Below, piece by piece: positions 1 through 9,100 of a stretch of DNA of 64,000 nucleotides; within the stretch, counting starts at the first letter, position 1; every line of letters starts with the position of its first letter. The DNA is from Nostoc sp. LEGE 12450 (GTDB lineage: Bacteria > Cyanobacteriota > Cyanobacteriia > Cyanobacteriales > Nostocaceae). Made by a program: the position numbers and the translations under genes. The notes under the pieces were generated by a model. That model was not told the origin of the DNA. It was given only the letters and a program-made list of their open reading frames with translations, and searched no databases. Where the stretch lies: positions 18,168 to 82,167 of the forward strand of contig NZ_JADEXU010000016.1 of NCBI RefSeq assembly GCF_015206895.1, in the 5' to 3' direction.

Positions 1-2
1 TT

Positions 3-1922
3 TATAATTACTTTGCCGCTAAAATTATTCGTTCAATTTTTGTTGAACCATCAGAACTAGAGAAAAACTGGTATTTTATTTGTCGCGCGGCAGAAATTCC
101 TAAGCCTGGAGATTTTATTACTGTTCAGGTTTTTCAGGAACCGTTAGTGGCTGTACGCCAAGCAGACGGAAGGATTTGTGTTTTCCTCAATGTCTGCACT
201 CATCGCCAAGCACCAGTGTTTGAAGGTCACGGTTGTGTGAATGTAGATAAATCGGCTCTTTGTCCTTATCATGGATGGGCTTATGGTATAGATGGTCATT
301 GCAAGAATGCACCAGGTGCAAATAGAGGAGAGTTTGGTGCTGATTTTGATTTGACAAACTACAGTTTGCAGGAGTTTGAGATCAAAATTGATGAAAATCA
401 GGGGATTTTTGCCAAGCTTTCAGAAAATAGTCATCTCAAGCAAGAATCACAACCTGAAAACCATCAAAATATCGGGGTAGAAATTATAAATCTGCTTAAT
501 TCTGTGAGTCCAGGTTATGCAGATGGAGAAACCGCCACACTTCCAGAACAAATCCGCCTCTGGTTGAGAATTGGTTATTTAGAAGAGAATATAAAACAGC
601 TAATTGTAGAGATTACCTCAGAAGGAAGAAGCGATCGCCACCAATTAATATTAGAGTCATTGATTGCGGAACTCAAACACGTTATCCTGACTGTTGATAG
701 TGATGGGTCAACCCCTGAACTGGATGAAGTGCTGCAACGAGTTTACAGCAATGACGATCAAAAGCAAATCATTGGAAAGCCTATTGAGTATTCCAAAATT
801 GATGCTGATGACATAGAATATCCCGAATCATCTGAAAGAAGACAAGCATTGCCAATCTGGATTTATGGCGATGCAGCATTGTTTGCTCTCGAAGTTGAGC
901 ATTTGATTAAACCAACTTGGCAATTTGTTTGCCATATCAACGAAGTTCCGCAACCGGGTAACTTCACTTGGCTGGATATTGTCGGTGAACGAGCCTACGT
1001 CATCCGCACTGCAAGCGGTGAATTGTTCGCTGGAAAACTTCAGGATGCCACACAACGGGGAAGCTATCCAAAATTTGGCTTACCCAACTACGGTTTAGAA
1101 CCCATCGATATTGACATTTTTTATGGATTTATTTTCATTCGCTTTAGTTGGGAAGGCTCAAGATTAGCCGATAGTTGGTATCTACCTGGGTTATTAGAAC
1201 CCTACAAACTCCAAGATATGCAACCCATTGGTGGAGTCGGTCGCTATGACATTAATGTTGAGGTGGATTACAAACTGCTGTGGGAAAACTTCTTAGAAGA
1301 TTATCACTTTCCCATGATGCACAAAGGTTTAACTCGTCGGTTTGGAGTGTCGAGTGATTGTGAAGGCATCAACGGCATGATTATTCCGATGCGCGATCCG
1401 GCTTCACCCAGCTTAACCCCAATCGAGCGACAATATTATGATTGTGCCAAAGCGATCGCTCGACATTCTTGGGAGCGTGAGCAGCAATTACAAGATTTTG
1501 CTACTGAAAACGATTCTTTGCCTGAAACGCTGTGTTTCTCAGCCTTCTGTTCAATGTCGGCGCAAGAAGAAATACCGATGCCTTTTTCTTTGAGCGTATT
1601 TCCCGAACATGTCCAAACTTTTTCCTTAGTTCCCGCCGGCCCAAGAGAGTGCCGTTTTCATGTTCGCAGTTATGGTCATGTTCTTGACCCAAACGATCCT
1701 CACAGTAAAACCATTGAAGAGGCGCGGCTAGCGAACATCCAACTGCTTTTGGAATCGTTACATGAGGACATTCGCGTTAACTACATCTGTCAAGACAGCG
1801 TTTCATCGCGGCTGTTCGAAAAAATCGGAGTATTCAGTATTGCCGAATTTGATGTTGCTAAGTTTCAGGAGGCTATTTACACGAAGCTACCAATAACCCG
1901 TCGTCAACAAAAACCATTATGA
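3..1922 (+). CDS. Rieske non-heme iron oxygenase, fused double unit (5' end outside window)
   Basis: The frame is open from the left edge with no start codon, so the gene begins outside the window; the GTG at 147 lies inside the Rieske domain and is not a credible start. The first part is a normal Rieske domain with CTH and CPYH ligand pairs (near bases 195-275). After a linker, a second Rieske-like segment (about 920-1080) has the pGnF and vrtasGel framework but no Cys/His ligands. It is followed by an oxygenase catalytic domain with the mononuclear iron motif N-x2-E-x2-H-x4-H ([13 protein letters not shown], about 1288-1326). In this family the Rieske centre of one subunit feeds the iron of a neighbour; here the two centres sit in different halves of one chain. 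The stop overlaps the next start (ATGA). Likely a tailoring oxygenase; substrate unknown. Confidence 0.88.
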   Translation, partial: YNYFAAKIIRSIFVEPSELEKNWYFICRAAEIPKPGDFITVQVFQEPLVAVRQADGRICVFLNVCTHRQAPVFEGHGCVNVDKSALCPYHGWAYGIDGHCKNAPGANRGEFGADFDLTNYSLQEFEIKIDENQGIFAKLSENSHLKQESQPENHQNIGVEIINLLNSVSPGYADGETATLPEQIRLWLRIGYLEENIKQLIVEITSEGRSDRHQLILESLIAELKHVILTVDSDGSTPELDEVLQRVYSNDDQKQIIGKPIEYSKIDADDIEYPESSERRQALPIWIYGDAALFALEVEHLIKPTWQFVCHINEVPQPGNFTWLDIVGERAYVIRTASGELFAGKLQDATQRGSYPKFGLPNYGLEPIDIDIFYGFIFIRFSWEGSRLADSWYLPGLLEPYKLQDMQPIGGVGRYDINVEVDYKLLWENFLEDYHFPMMHKGLTRRFGVSSDCEGINGMIIPMRDPASPSLTPIERQYYDCAKAIARHSWEREQQLQDFATENDSLPETLCFSAFCSMSAQEEIPMPFSLSVFPEHVQTFSLVPAGPRECRFHVRSYGHVLDPNDPHSKTIEEARLANIQLLLESLHEDIRVNYICQDSVSSRLFEKIGVFSIAEFDVAKFQEAIYTKLPITRRQQKPL

Positions 1923-2974
1923 CTACCACTGTCCCGTCAGTCAATGCTGTAACTGAAATTGAGACTCGCAAAGCCGACCACTTACGTGTCTGCTTAGAAG
2001 AAGATGTCCAGTTTCAGCACGTAACTAGTGGATTTGAGTGCTATCGCTTTATTCATGATTGTCTTCCTGAAATTAACCGCAGTGACATCAATTTACAAAC
2101 AACCTTCCTGGGTAAAAATCTCGGCGCTCCCCTACTGATTTCTTCGATGACAGGGGGAACCGAATTGGCGCAGCTAGTCAATACTCGTTTAGCAACTGTT
2201 GCTCAACGCTACCGATTAGCAATGGGAGTTGGTTCGCAACGAATTGTGATTGAACAGCCTCATTTAGCTTCTACTTTTGCCGTGCGCTCTTTTGCTCCTG
2301 ACATTTTGTTGTTAGCGAACTTGGGGGCTGTACAACTAAATTATGGATGTGGACTTGATGATTGCTTGCGCCTTGTAGATTCTCTGGAAGCGGATGCACT
2401 AATTTTGCATCTCAACCCCCTGCAAGAATGTGTGCAATCAAGAGGAGATACAAATTTTCGGGGGCTGTTGGGTAAAATTGCCCAACTTTGTCAGCAACTA
2501 CCTGTTCCGGTTGTTGTCAAAGAAGTGGGAAATGGAATTTCTGCGGCGATCGCACAAAAGTTAATTGATGCGGGAGTCACAGCCATTGATGTCGCTGGCG
2601 CAGGTGGAACTTCCTGGTCAAAAGTAGAAAGCCAACGCGCAAAAGACAACAAGCAGCGCCGTTTGGGACAAACTTTTGCTGATTGGGGTTTACCAACCGC
2701 AGAGTGCATCAACTCCATCCGGGCGATCGCGCCGACAATTCCCTTGATTGCTTCTGGTGGGCTACTCACCGGATTGGATGTAGCAAAAGCGATCGCTTTA
2801 GGAGCCGATTTAGCAGGTTTAGCCCGACCTTTTTTAGAAGCAGCCGTCAAATCGGAAGCCGCCGTTGATGAGTTGGTCGAAGTTCTGATTGCTGAACTCG
2901 AAACAGCTTTATTTTGTACTGGCAATGCCACCTTAGCAGAACTAAGAAGTTCTGGGGCATTGCAACGTGTCTAA
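1919..2974 (+). CDS. fni: Type 2 isopentenyl-diphosphate delta-isomerase (FMN-dependent)
   Basis: Interconverts isopentenyl and dimethylallyl diphosphate using reduced FMN. Family motifs are present in order: RKADHL near the N-terminus, SSMTGGT, GVGSQR, HLNPLQE (Mg and substrate binding), [17 protein letters not shown] and SGGLLTG near the end. The length of 351 residues is normal. The start ATG overlaps the stop of the upstream Rieske gene, so the two are probably translationally coupled. Most cyanobacteria carry this enzyme as a housekeeping gene; its place beside a biosynthetic cluster may be chance or may mean that a prenyl-derived unit is made here. The enzyme assignment is secure; a role in the cluster is inference. 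Confidence 0.95.
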   Translation: MTTTVPSVNAVTEIETRKADHLRVCLEEDVQFQHVTSGFECYRFIHDCLPEINRSDINLQTTFLGKNLGAPLLISSMTGGTELAQLVNTRLATVAQRYRLAMGVGSQRIVIEQPHLASTFAVRSFAPDILLLANLGAVQLNYGCGLDDCLRLVDSLEADALILHLNPLQECVQSRGDTNFRGLLGKIAQLCQQLPVPVVVKEVGNGISAAIAQKLIDAGVTAIDVAGAGGTSWSKVESQRAKDNKQRRLGQTFADWGLPTAECINSIRAIAPTIPLIASGGLLTGLDVAKAIALGADLAGLARPFLEAAVKSEAAVDELVEVLIAELETALFCTGNATLAELRSSGALQRV

Positions 2975-2979
2975 ATGAA

Positions 2980-3906
2980 ATGAGTAGCATATATAACATG
3001 AAACTAGATGATTGCAATCAATCCACGCAAAACGCCCTCCACATTCGGGGCATAATTGCGATCGCGATCGTCAGTCTAATATGGGCGACAACCTTCCCAC
3101 TGACCAAAGATGCAGTCACTAGCTTTTCACCAGCTGTACTCACCGCCAGCCGTTTTACTGTTGCAGCCGCGATATTTACCCCATACTTACGCTCTTTAAA
3201 CGTTCAAATATTACGTGATGGCACAGTTTTAGGACTTCTACTTTTCGCCTGCTTCGCCTTCCAAGCGATCGGGCTGGAAACTGCCAATGCCAACCGGGGA
3301 GGATTTATTTTCAGCCTAAATGTGATCATCGTACCCCTACTGGGGGCGTTATTCGGTCAGCCCTTGCTACTTAAAACTGTACTCGCCGCCGGAGTTGCCC
3401 TCACAGGCATCGGCATTATGTGCTGGGAAAATGGCTCTCTAGGTATGGGTGACTTGTTGTTGTTTGGCGACACCTTCATTTACGGGGTTTATATGCTGGT
3501 ACTTCAGCAAACGGCACAACGCCACTCAACCCTATCCTTAACTGCCATCCAACTGTGGATTGTGGCAGTGTTAAGTACCATCTGGGCAGTGCCGGATCTG
3601 AACGTTGGGCAATTTGAGACTCTGAGCAATAACTATGGCATTGTCCTCTATCTCGGTCTGGTAGGGACTGCTGGTACTACCTGGTTAGAAACAATAGGTC
3701 AGCAATGGATTTCAGCTTCCGAGGCGGCGCTATTGTGTACCCTCGATCCAGTACTCACGTCCGTTTTTTCCTTTTGGCTACTCGGTGAGAAGTTTGGAGT
3801 AGGCGGTTTGATTGGTACGGTTTTGGTACTAACTGCATTGATTTTGAGTCAGAGTAAATCTCAATATATAGATCGAAAATTAATATTTGGCGCAGAAAAT
3901 GTTTAA
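2980..3906 (+). CDS. EamA/DMT-family transporter
   Basis: An integral membrane protein of about 308 residues with roughly ten hydrophobic segments in two EamA halves; the first helix carries the typical WATTFPLTK signature. The frame is open further upstream into fni, but the ATG at 2980, five bases after the fni stop, or the ATG at 2998 is a far more likely start. DMT proteins export or import small metabolites; the substrate cannot be read from the sequence. It sits between fni and the prephenate-pathway genes on the same strand and is probably cotranscribed with fni. Confidence 0.85.
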   Translation: MSSIYNMKLDDCNQSTQNALHIRGIIAIAIVSLIWATTFPLTKDAVTSFSPAVLTASRFTVAAAIFTPYLRSLNVQILRDGTVLGLLLFACFAFQAIGLETANANRGGFIFSLNVIIVPLLGALFGQPLLLKTVLAAGVALTGIGIMCWENGSLGMGDLLLFGDTFIYGVYMLVLQQTAQRHSTLSLTAIQLWIVAVLSTIWAVPDLNVGQFETLSNNYGIVLYLGLVGTAGTTWLETIGQQWISASEAALLCTLDPVLTSVFSFWLLGEKFGVGGLIGTVLVLTALILSQSKSQYIDRKLIFGAENV

Positions 3907-3958
3907 AAATTAGTAACTTTAACTTGATTTTTTCTACTATACGACCCTGATTAAAACG

Positions 3959-4567
3959 ATGCTAAAGTTTTCGATTGAATTTCGACCTCCTATTCCTCCT
4001 ACAAAAAGTTTGATTATCGGTACATTGGGGCCAAGCGGTACTAGTAGTGACTATGCTTCTAGCTATATAATCAAACAATTAGAGTCAGAAGAATTAACTG
4101 GAGAAATTCAGTTATTTGATGGTTTTCCAGATGTTAAAGAAGCTTTGCTGCAAGACAAGATTGATCTAGCTCTGGTTCCTCATGCTTACCAAATGATTAA
4201 TGAGTTTTATATGGAGCCAAGTTTTGATTTAGGCTTCATTTTTATCTATCCTACTCCAGTTTATGGATTAGCTAAGAAGAAAAATACAGAGGTAGTTTTT
4301 AAAGGAGCTAGACTTGTTACCCATCCTGCACCTTTACCTTTGTTGTCAAGACTTTTACCAGACTCCCAAGACCAATCAGAAATTCAGGTTGATTTGTCTC
4401 CTTCTACTAGCGATGCGGCGATTCAAGTACAAAAGGGTTTAGCTACTCTAGCTATTACTAATAAAAATGCTGTTGACGCTTATGATTTGGAGTTTATTTC
4501 CACCTATGGAAAAATCCCTATGAGTTGGTCAATTTTTTATAAAAAATTAGCAGAAAGTCATGTCTAA
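3959..4567 (+). CDS. aerD: Prephenate decarboxylase, BacA/AerD-like
   Basis: The 202-residue protein has the GTLGPSGTSSDYA start of the bacilysin BacA family and its prephenate-dehydratase-like fold, with a normal family length. BacA-type enzymes decarboxylate prephenate without aromatisation to a dihydro-hydroxyphenylpyruvate. In aeruginosin clusters (AerD) this is the first step toward the bicyclic Choi residue and is thought to serve the related azabicyclononane residue too. The next gene overlaps it by 8 bases and is the bicupin normally paired with it, which strongly supports the call. Family assignment is by eye; the exact bicyclic product is inference. Confidence 0.85.
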   Translation: MLKFSIEFRPPIPPTKSLIIGTLGPSGTSSDYASSYIIKQLESEELTGEIQLFDGFPDVKEALLQDKIDLALVPHAYQMINEFYMEPSFDLGFIFIYPTPVYGLAKKKNTEVVFKGARLVTHPAPLPLLSRLLPDSQDQSEIQVDLSPSTSDAAIQVQKGLATLAITNKNAVDAYDLEFISTYGKIPMSWSIFYKKLAESHV

Positions 4568-5267
4568 ATTCTTCCCAACTCCCAAAATTACAAAAATGGG
4601 TTCAGATGTAGAATTAATAGCTTATGAATGTCAAGACACACTTGTTCAACTAGTGTATCTTGCTCCGGGAGCTAATTTTGCCCTACACGAACATCTAGAA
4701 AGTCAGATGGGGATGATAATTTCTGGTCGTTTAGAAATGAACGTCAACGGAACCACAGAAATTATTGAACCGCTACAACAAGCTTATATTGCCAATGCTT
4801 ATGTTCCTCACGGTTCTGTAAATATTTTTCCAGAAACAGCAATAGTATTCGATGTAAAAAGGATCATAACTTCTTTACCATCAGAAAAAACTGACGAAGT
4901 GTTTCTCAAGGTATCGCCTAAAAAAGATGAAATTACTGGTTTACCATGTCAATCTATTGTTGCTTCTTGGTTTGAGATTGTAATTACTGAAATTCCCCCA
5001 GGAGGAATTATCCCAATGGCACAATCTACTAGCGAAGAAATGGGAATAATTTTGAATAGACAGTTAACGATGTCTGTGGAAGACGAACAGCAGCAACTAG
5101 AATATGGTAGTATTTATTATGCTCCAGTTGGTGTGTTTTGTGGAGGATATAATTATTCTAATGAAGCAGTATCTTTGATTAAAATTTTGATTCCACCCAG
5201 TTCTAATTTTTCTTACAAAGAAGCTTCTTTGAGTGAAATAACTGCGCGATCGCTAACTGCTTCTTAA
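4560..5267 (+). CDS. aerE: Bicupin, BacB/AerE-like isomerase
   Basis: A 235-residue protein with two cupin barrels. The first contains ALHEHLESQMG with His/Glu metal ligands; the second has PPGGIIPMAQSTSEEMG in the equivalent place, where the usual first histidines are replaced. BacB isomerises the double bonds of the prephenate decarboxylation product; AerE is its homologue in aeruginosin clusters. The start overlaps aerD by 8 bases, so coupled translation is expected. Degeneration of one metal site should be checked against BacB, which is also bicupin. Confidence 0.82.
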   Translation: MSKFFPTPKITKMGSDVELIAYECQDTLVQLVYLAPGANFALHEHLESQMGMIISGRLEMNVNGTTEIIEPLQQAYIANAYVPHGSVNIFPETAIVFDVKRIITSLPSEKTDEVFLKVSPKKDEITGLPCQSIVASWFEIVITEIPPGGIIPMAQSTSEEMGIILNRQLTMSVEDEQQQLEYGSIYYAPVGVFCGGYNYSNEAVSLIKILIPPSSNFSYKEASLSEITARSLTAS

Positions 5268-5280
5268 AGGAATATTCATC

Positions 5281-6075
5281 ATGGATTTAGGATTAACACA
5301 GAAAATAGCTTTAGTGACAGGAGCAAGTGCTGGCATTGGTTATAGCGTTGCCCAAAAGCTGGCAGCAGAAGGTTGTCAGTTAATAATTTGTGGGAGAAAT
5401 TCTGAGCGGTTAGAACAAGCTTATCAAGGTTTGATTAGTTCCAAAGCAAAAGTTATCCCCATTGTTGCTGATGTTCAAAAGGCAAGTGATTCTCAAAAAT
5501 TAGTACAAGAAGCTCTCAACCAATTTGGCAAAATTGATATCTTGGTCAATAATTCTCAGGGGGCTACATTTTCTAATGAAGCAGTAGAAAATTTATCTGA
5601 TGAAGATTGGTCAACTGTTTTTGAAGGAAAATTAATGGGCTATATTCGCATGACGAATCTGGTGCTACCGACGATGAAAAATCAGCAATGGGGGCGCATT
5701 ATCAATATTGTTGGCACATCAGGAAAAGAACCTTCTAGCCGTCTTGTGAAATCGGGAGTGAGCAATGCTGCATTAATCAACTTTACTAAAACTGTTGCCA
5801 CAGAAGTTGCTAAGTGGAATGTTTTAGTTACCTGTGTCAATCCTGGTCTGATTGATACTCCAAGGCATAGAGAATATTTAGAAGTATTCGCACAAAAGGA
5901 AGACCGAAATATTGAGGCGATTATAGAAGGAATAGATAACACCATTCCTATAGGCCGTCGTGGTCTTTCTAGTGAGGTTGCCAATTTAGTTGCTTTTCTC
6001 AGTTCAGAATGCGCTAGCTATATAACAGGTGTAACTATTCCAGTTGATGGCGGGTTATCTACAGCAGCTTTTTAA
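5281..6075 (+). CDS. Short-chain dehydrogenase in AerF position, atypical active site
   Basis: A Rossmann SDR of 264 residues with TGASAGIG cofactor motif, the NNSQG variant of the NNAG motif, and the C-terminal PVDGG. The ATG follows a good ribosome binding site (AAGGA) 13 bases after the bicupin gene. The usual catalytic YxxxK is absent: the aligned stretch reads KSGVSNAALINF, a Ser-Asn type found in a divergent SDR group. It completes the three-gene prephenate-derived block before the NRPS, so a reduction or isomerisation in bicyclic amino acid formation is likely. Whether it is the true AerF orthologue needs an alignment. Confidence 0.8.
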   Translation: MDLGLTQKIALVTGASAGIGYSVAQKLAAEGCQLIICGRNSERLEQAYQGLISSKAKVIPIVADVQKASDSQKLVQEALNQFGKIDILVNNSQGATFSNEAVENLSDEDWSTVFEGKLMGYIRMTNLVLPTMKNQQWGRIINIVGTSGKEPSSRLVKSGVSNAALINFTKTVATEVAKWNVLVTCVNPGLIDTPRHREYLEVFAQKEDRNIEAIIEGIDNTIPIGRRGLSSEVANLVAFLSSECASYITGVTIPVDGGLSTAAF

Positions 6076-6090
6076 GTAATTTAATTGCAT

Positions 6091-6127
6091 TTCTCTCTCT
6101 GCGCTCTCTGCGCCTCTGCGGTTAATT
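6091..6127. repeat. Interspersed Nostoc-type repeat (CTCTGCG family)
   Basis: A pyrimidine-rich stretch built from CTCTGCG-like units ending in CTCTGCGGTTAATT lies between the SDR and the NRPS. Related copies occur at 11047-11083, 11139-11176, 25367-25394, 28231-28272 and 53427-53457. It may affect mRNA structure, but no function is shown. Confidence 0.6.
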
Positions 6128-6158
6128 AAAAATATATATATTTATAAAAAATAAAGCA

Positions 6159-9100
6159 ATGGTAGCTATACAAAATCAAAATAAAACAAAAGATATCGAA
6201 GCCATCTACCCCCTTTCGCCAATGCAACAGGGGATGCTATTTCATACCCTGTATCAACCAGAATCAAGAATATACTTTGAGCAGTTTCGCTTCACACTTC
6301 ATGGCGATTTAAACAAAAGTGCGTTTGAGCAAGCTTGGCAACAAGTGGTACAGAGACACGCAGCTTTACGAACTCTTTTTGTTTGGAAGAACCGCAAACA
6401 GCCAGTCCAAGTAGTACGTAAACAAGTTAATTTACCTTGGATTAACAGGGACTTGCGTTTACTCTCAACTGAGGAGCAGCAAACACAAATTATTTCTTTC
6501 TTAAACATAGATAAAGAGCAAAATTTTGAACTTGACAAAGCTCCATTGATGCGGTTTGTTTTATTTCGGTTAGCAGACGAAACTTATCATTTTGTCTGGA
6601 GCTTTCATCATATATTGCTCGATGGTTGGAGTTGGCCGATTCTCTTCAAAGAAATCTTTGCTTTTTACGAGTCCATTACCAATAATCAACCATTATATTT
6701 AGCTCCAACTCGTTCTTACCGAGATTACATTAATTGGTTACAGCAGCAAGACTTGTCTCGTGCAGAGGAATTTTGGCGGCGAACTCTTGAGGGTTTTACT
6801 GCTTCTACCCCTTTAGTTGTGGAACAAGCTGTAGGGCAGATTGCTCACCAGCAAACCAGTTATATTCGACACCAACATTTATCAGCCGAGGCAACTGCTA
6901 ATTTAAAATCTTTTGCCCAACAACATCATCTCACCGTTTCTACCTTGGTGCAGGCAGCTTGGGCATTGTTACTGAGTCGCTACAGTGGTGAGTCTGACGT
7001 AGTATTTGGGGCTACAGTGTCTGGTCGTCCTCATAACTTATCTGGTGTAGAGTCGATGGTGGGATTATTTATTAATACCCTACCTGTACGAGTAAAAATC
7101 CCTGAAACAGCTGATTTATTGCCTTGGTTAGTGCAATTGCAACAAGAACATATAGAACGGGAGCAGTATTCCTACACCTCACTGGTAGATATTCAAGGTG
7201 TGAGTGAGATTCCGAGGAATCAACCTTTGTTTGAAAGCATTGTTGTGTTTGAGAACTATCCTGTCAACTTAACCTTGCAAGCACTCCCAGGGAATTTAAA
7301 AATAGCCGATCGCCAAGCCCTCGGAGAAACGAATTATCCCTTAACGGTGGTAGCAATCCCCAGTGATGAACTGGTAATCAAAATCAACTACGATCGCGAT
7401 GCCTGCGGCGGGCTACGCCAACGCTTTGACGCAGATACCATTGATCGGATGATTGGTCATTTGCTCACACTGTTGCAGGGAATTACTACTAATCCTCATC
7501 GTAGTGCTGGCGAATTACCGCTACTTACACCAGCAGAACAAGATTTACTTTTAGTCGAATGGAACGCTACTCAAGCCGCCAATCGCATCCATGATTGCAT
7601 CCATCAATTATTTGAGCAGCACGTTGAAAAAACACCCGAATCTGTGGCAGTGGTGTATGACAATCAAGATTTGACCTACCAACAGTTAAATCAACGTGCC
7701 AATAAATTAGCCCACTATTTGCAAAGGTTGGGTATTAAACCAGATGCACCTGTGGGGATTTGTCTGGAACGTTCTTTAGAAGCAGCAGTTGCTATATTAG
7801 CAACCCTGAAAGCTGGCGGTGCTTGCGTTCCCCTTGACCCTACCTATCCTCCAGAACGGTTAGCATTTATGCTAGCGGATACTGGTGCAAGCGTTGTCTT
7901 AACTCAAGCTAGTTTAAAGCAATTGCTGGAGAAGGATTTTCACCACCATCTAATTTTGGTAGATGAGGGATGGGATGCGATCGCCAAAGAATCTGATATC
8001 AATCTTCAGACAGATACAGAAGCAGATAATTTAGCTTTCATAATCTACACTTCTGGGTCTACAGGAACTCCTAAAGGTACGCTTGTTCCCCATCGATCGC
8101 TAACCAATTTAATAGAACACCATCAAGCGAAGATGACAACAGGTGTGGGTGTTCTTCAGTTTGCCTCCCTGAGTTTTGATGTCAGCTATCACGAAATGTT
8201 TGCGGCATGGGGTTTAGGTGGAACGTTGTATATGATTGGCGAAAGCGATCGCAAGGATTTAGATAAATTAATTCAGTTACTTGCTAAAGAACAAATCGCC
8301 AAAGTGTTCCTTCCCGTCACCTTATGGCAACAATTAGCAGAAATATACGGAGAGGAAGCACATTTATTTAAGAACATTAGAGAAGCGATCGCTTGTGGCG
8401 AACAACTCCAGATTACTCAACCAATGATTAAGCTGTTTCAACGTCTGGAGCATTGTAGACTCTACAATTTATACGGCCCCACAGAAGCAGATTTAGTTAC
8501 AGCTTATACCTTTAGCCAAGAACCAGATAAATGGCCAATTTATCCACCAATTGGTAAGCCTGCTGTCAACGTGCAAGTTTATCTATTAGACCGCAATCTC
8601 CAACCCGTGCCGATTGGCGTTCCTGGGGAACTCTACGTTAGCGGTGATGGTTTGGCTCGTGGCTACCTCAACCGCCCAGATTTGACAGAGCAAAAATTTG
8701 TTCCAAATCCGTTTGCGAAGGCAGGAGGCACGAGGCTATACAAAACTGGCGACTTAGCTAAATACCTACCAGATGGCAACATCGAATTTTTAGGAAGGAT
8801 AGACGATTTAGTAAAAGTCCGAGGTTTTCGGGTTGAACTTGGCGAAATTGAAGCGGTTTTGAGCAAACATCCCCAAATTAACCAAGCAGTGGCTAAGGTG
8901 TTTGGGCAAAGTGCTAGGGAAAAATATTTAGTCGCTTACTTTGTACCAATTCAAGGACAGACTCTCACCCTCGAAGAGTTGCGTAATTTTCTCCAAGACC
9001 AATTGCCAGACTACATGATTCCATCGGCTTTTGTGCAGATGGAGTCATTTCCCCTAACCTCCAATGGTAAAGTCAACCGTCGCGCTTTGAGCGAACCGAC

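Noticed and set aside
147..1922. GTG at 147 as start of the Rieske gene
   Set aside because: The frame continues to the window edge and encodes the expected N-terminal Rieske residues upstream.
2491..2931. 146-codon minus-strand frame inside fni
   Set aside because: Antisense shadow with no conserved features.
2914..2979. Upstream extension of the DMT transporter
   Set aside because: It would overlap fni by 60 bases and adds no hydrophobic or conserved residues; ATG at 2980 or 2998 fits.
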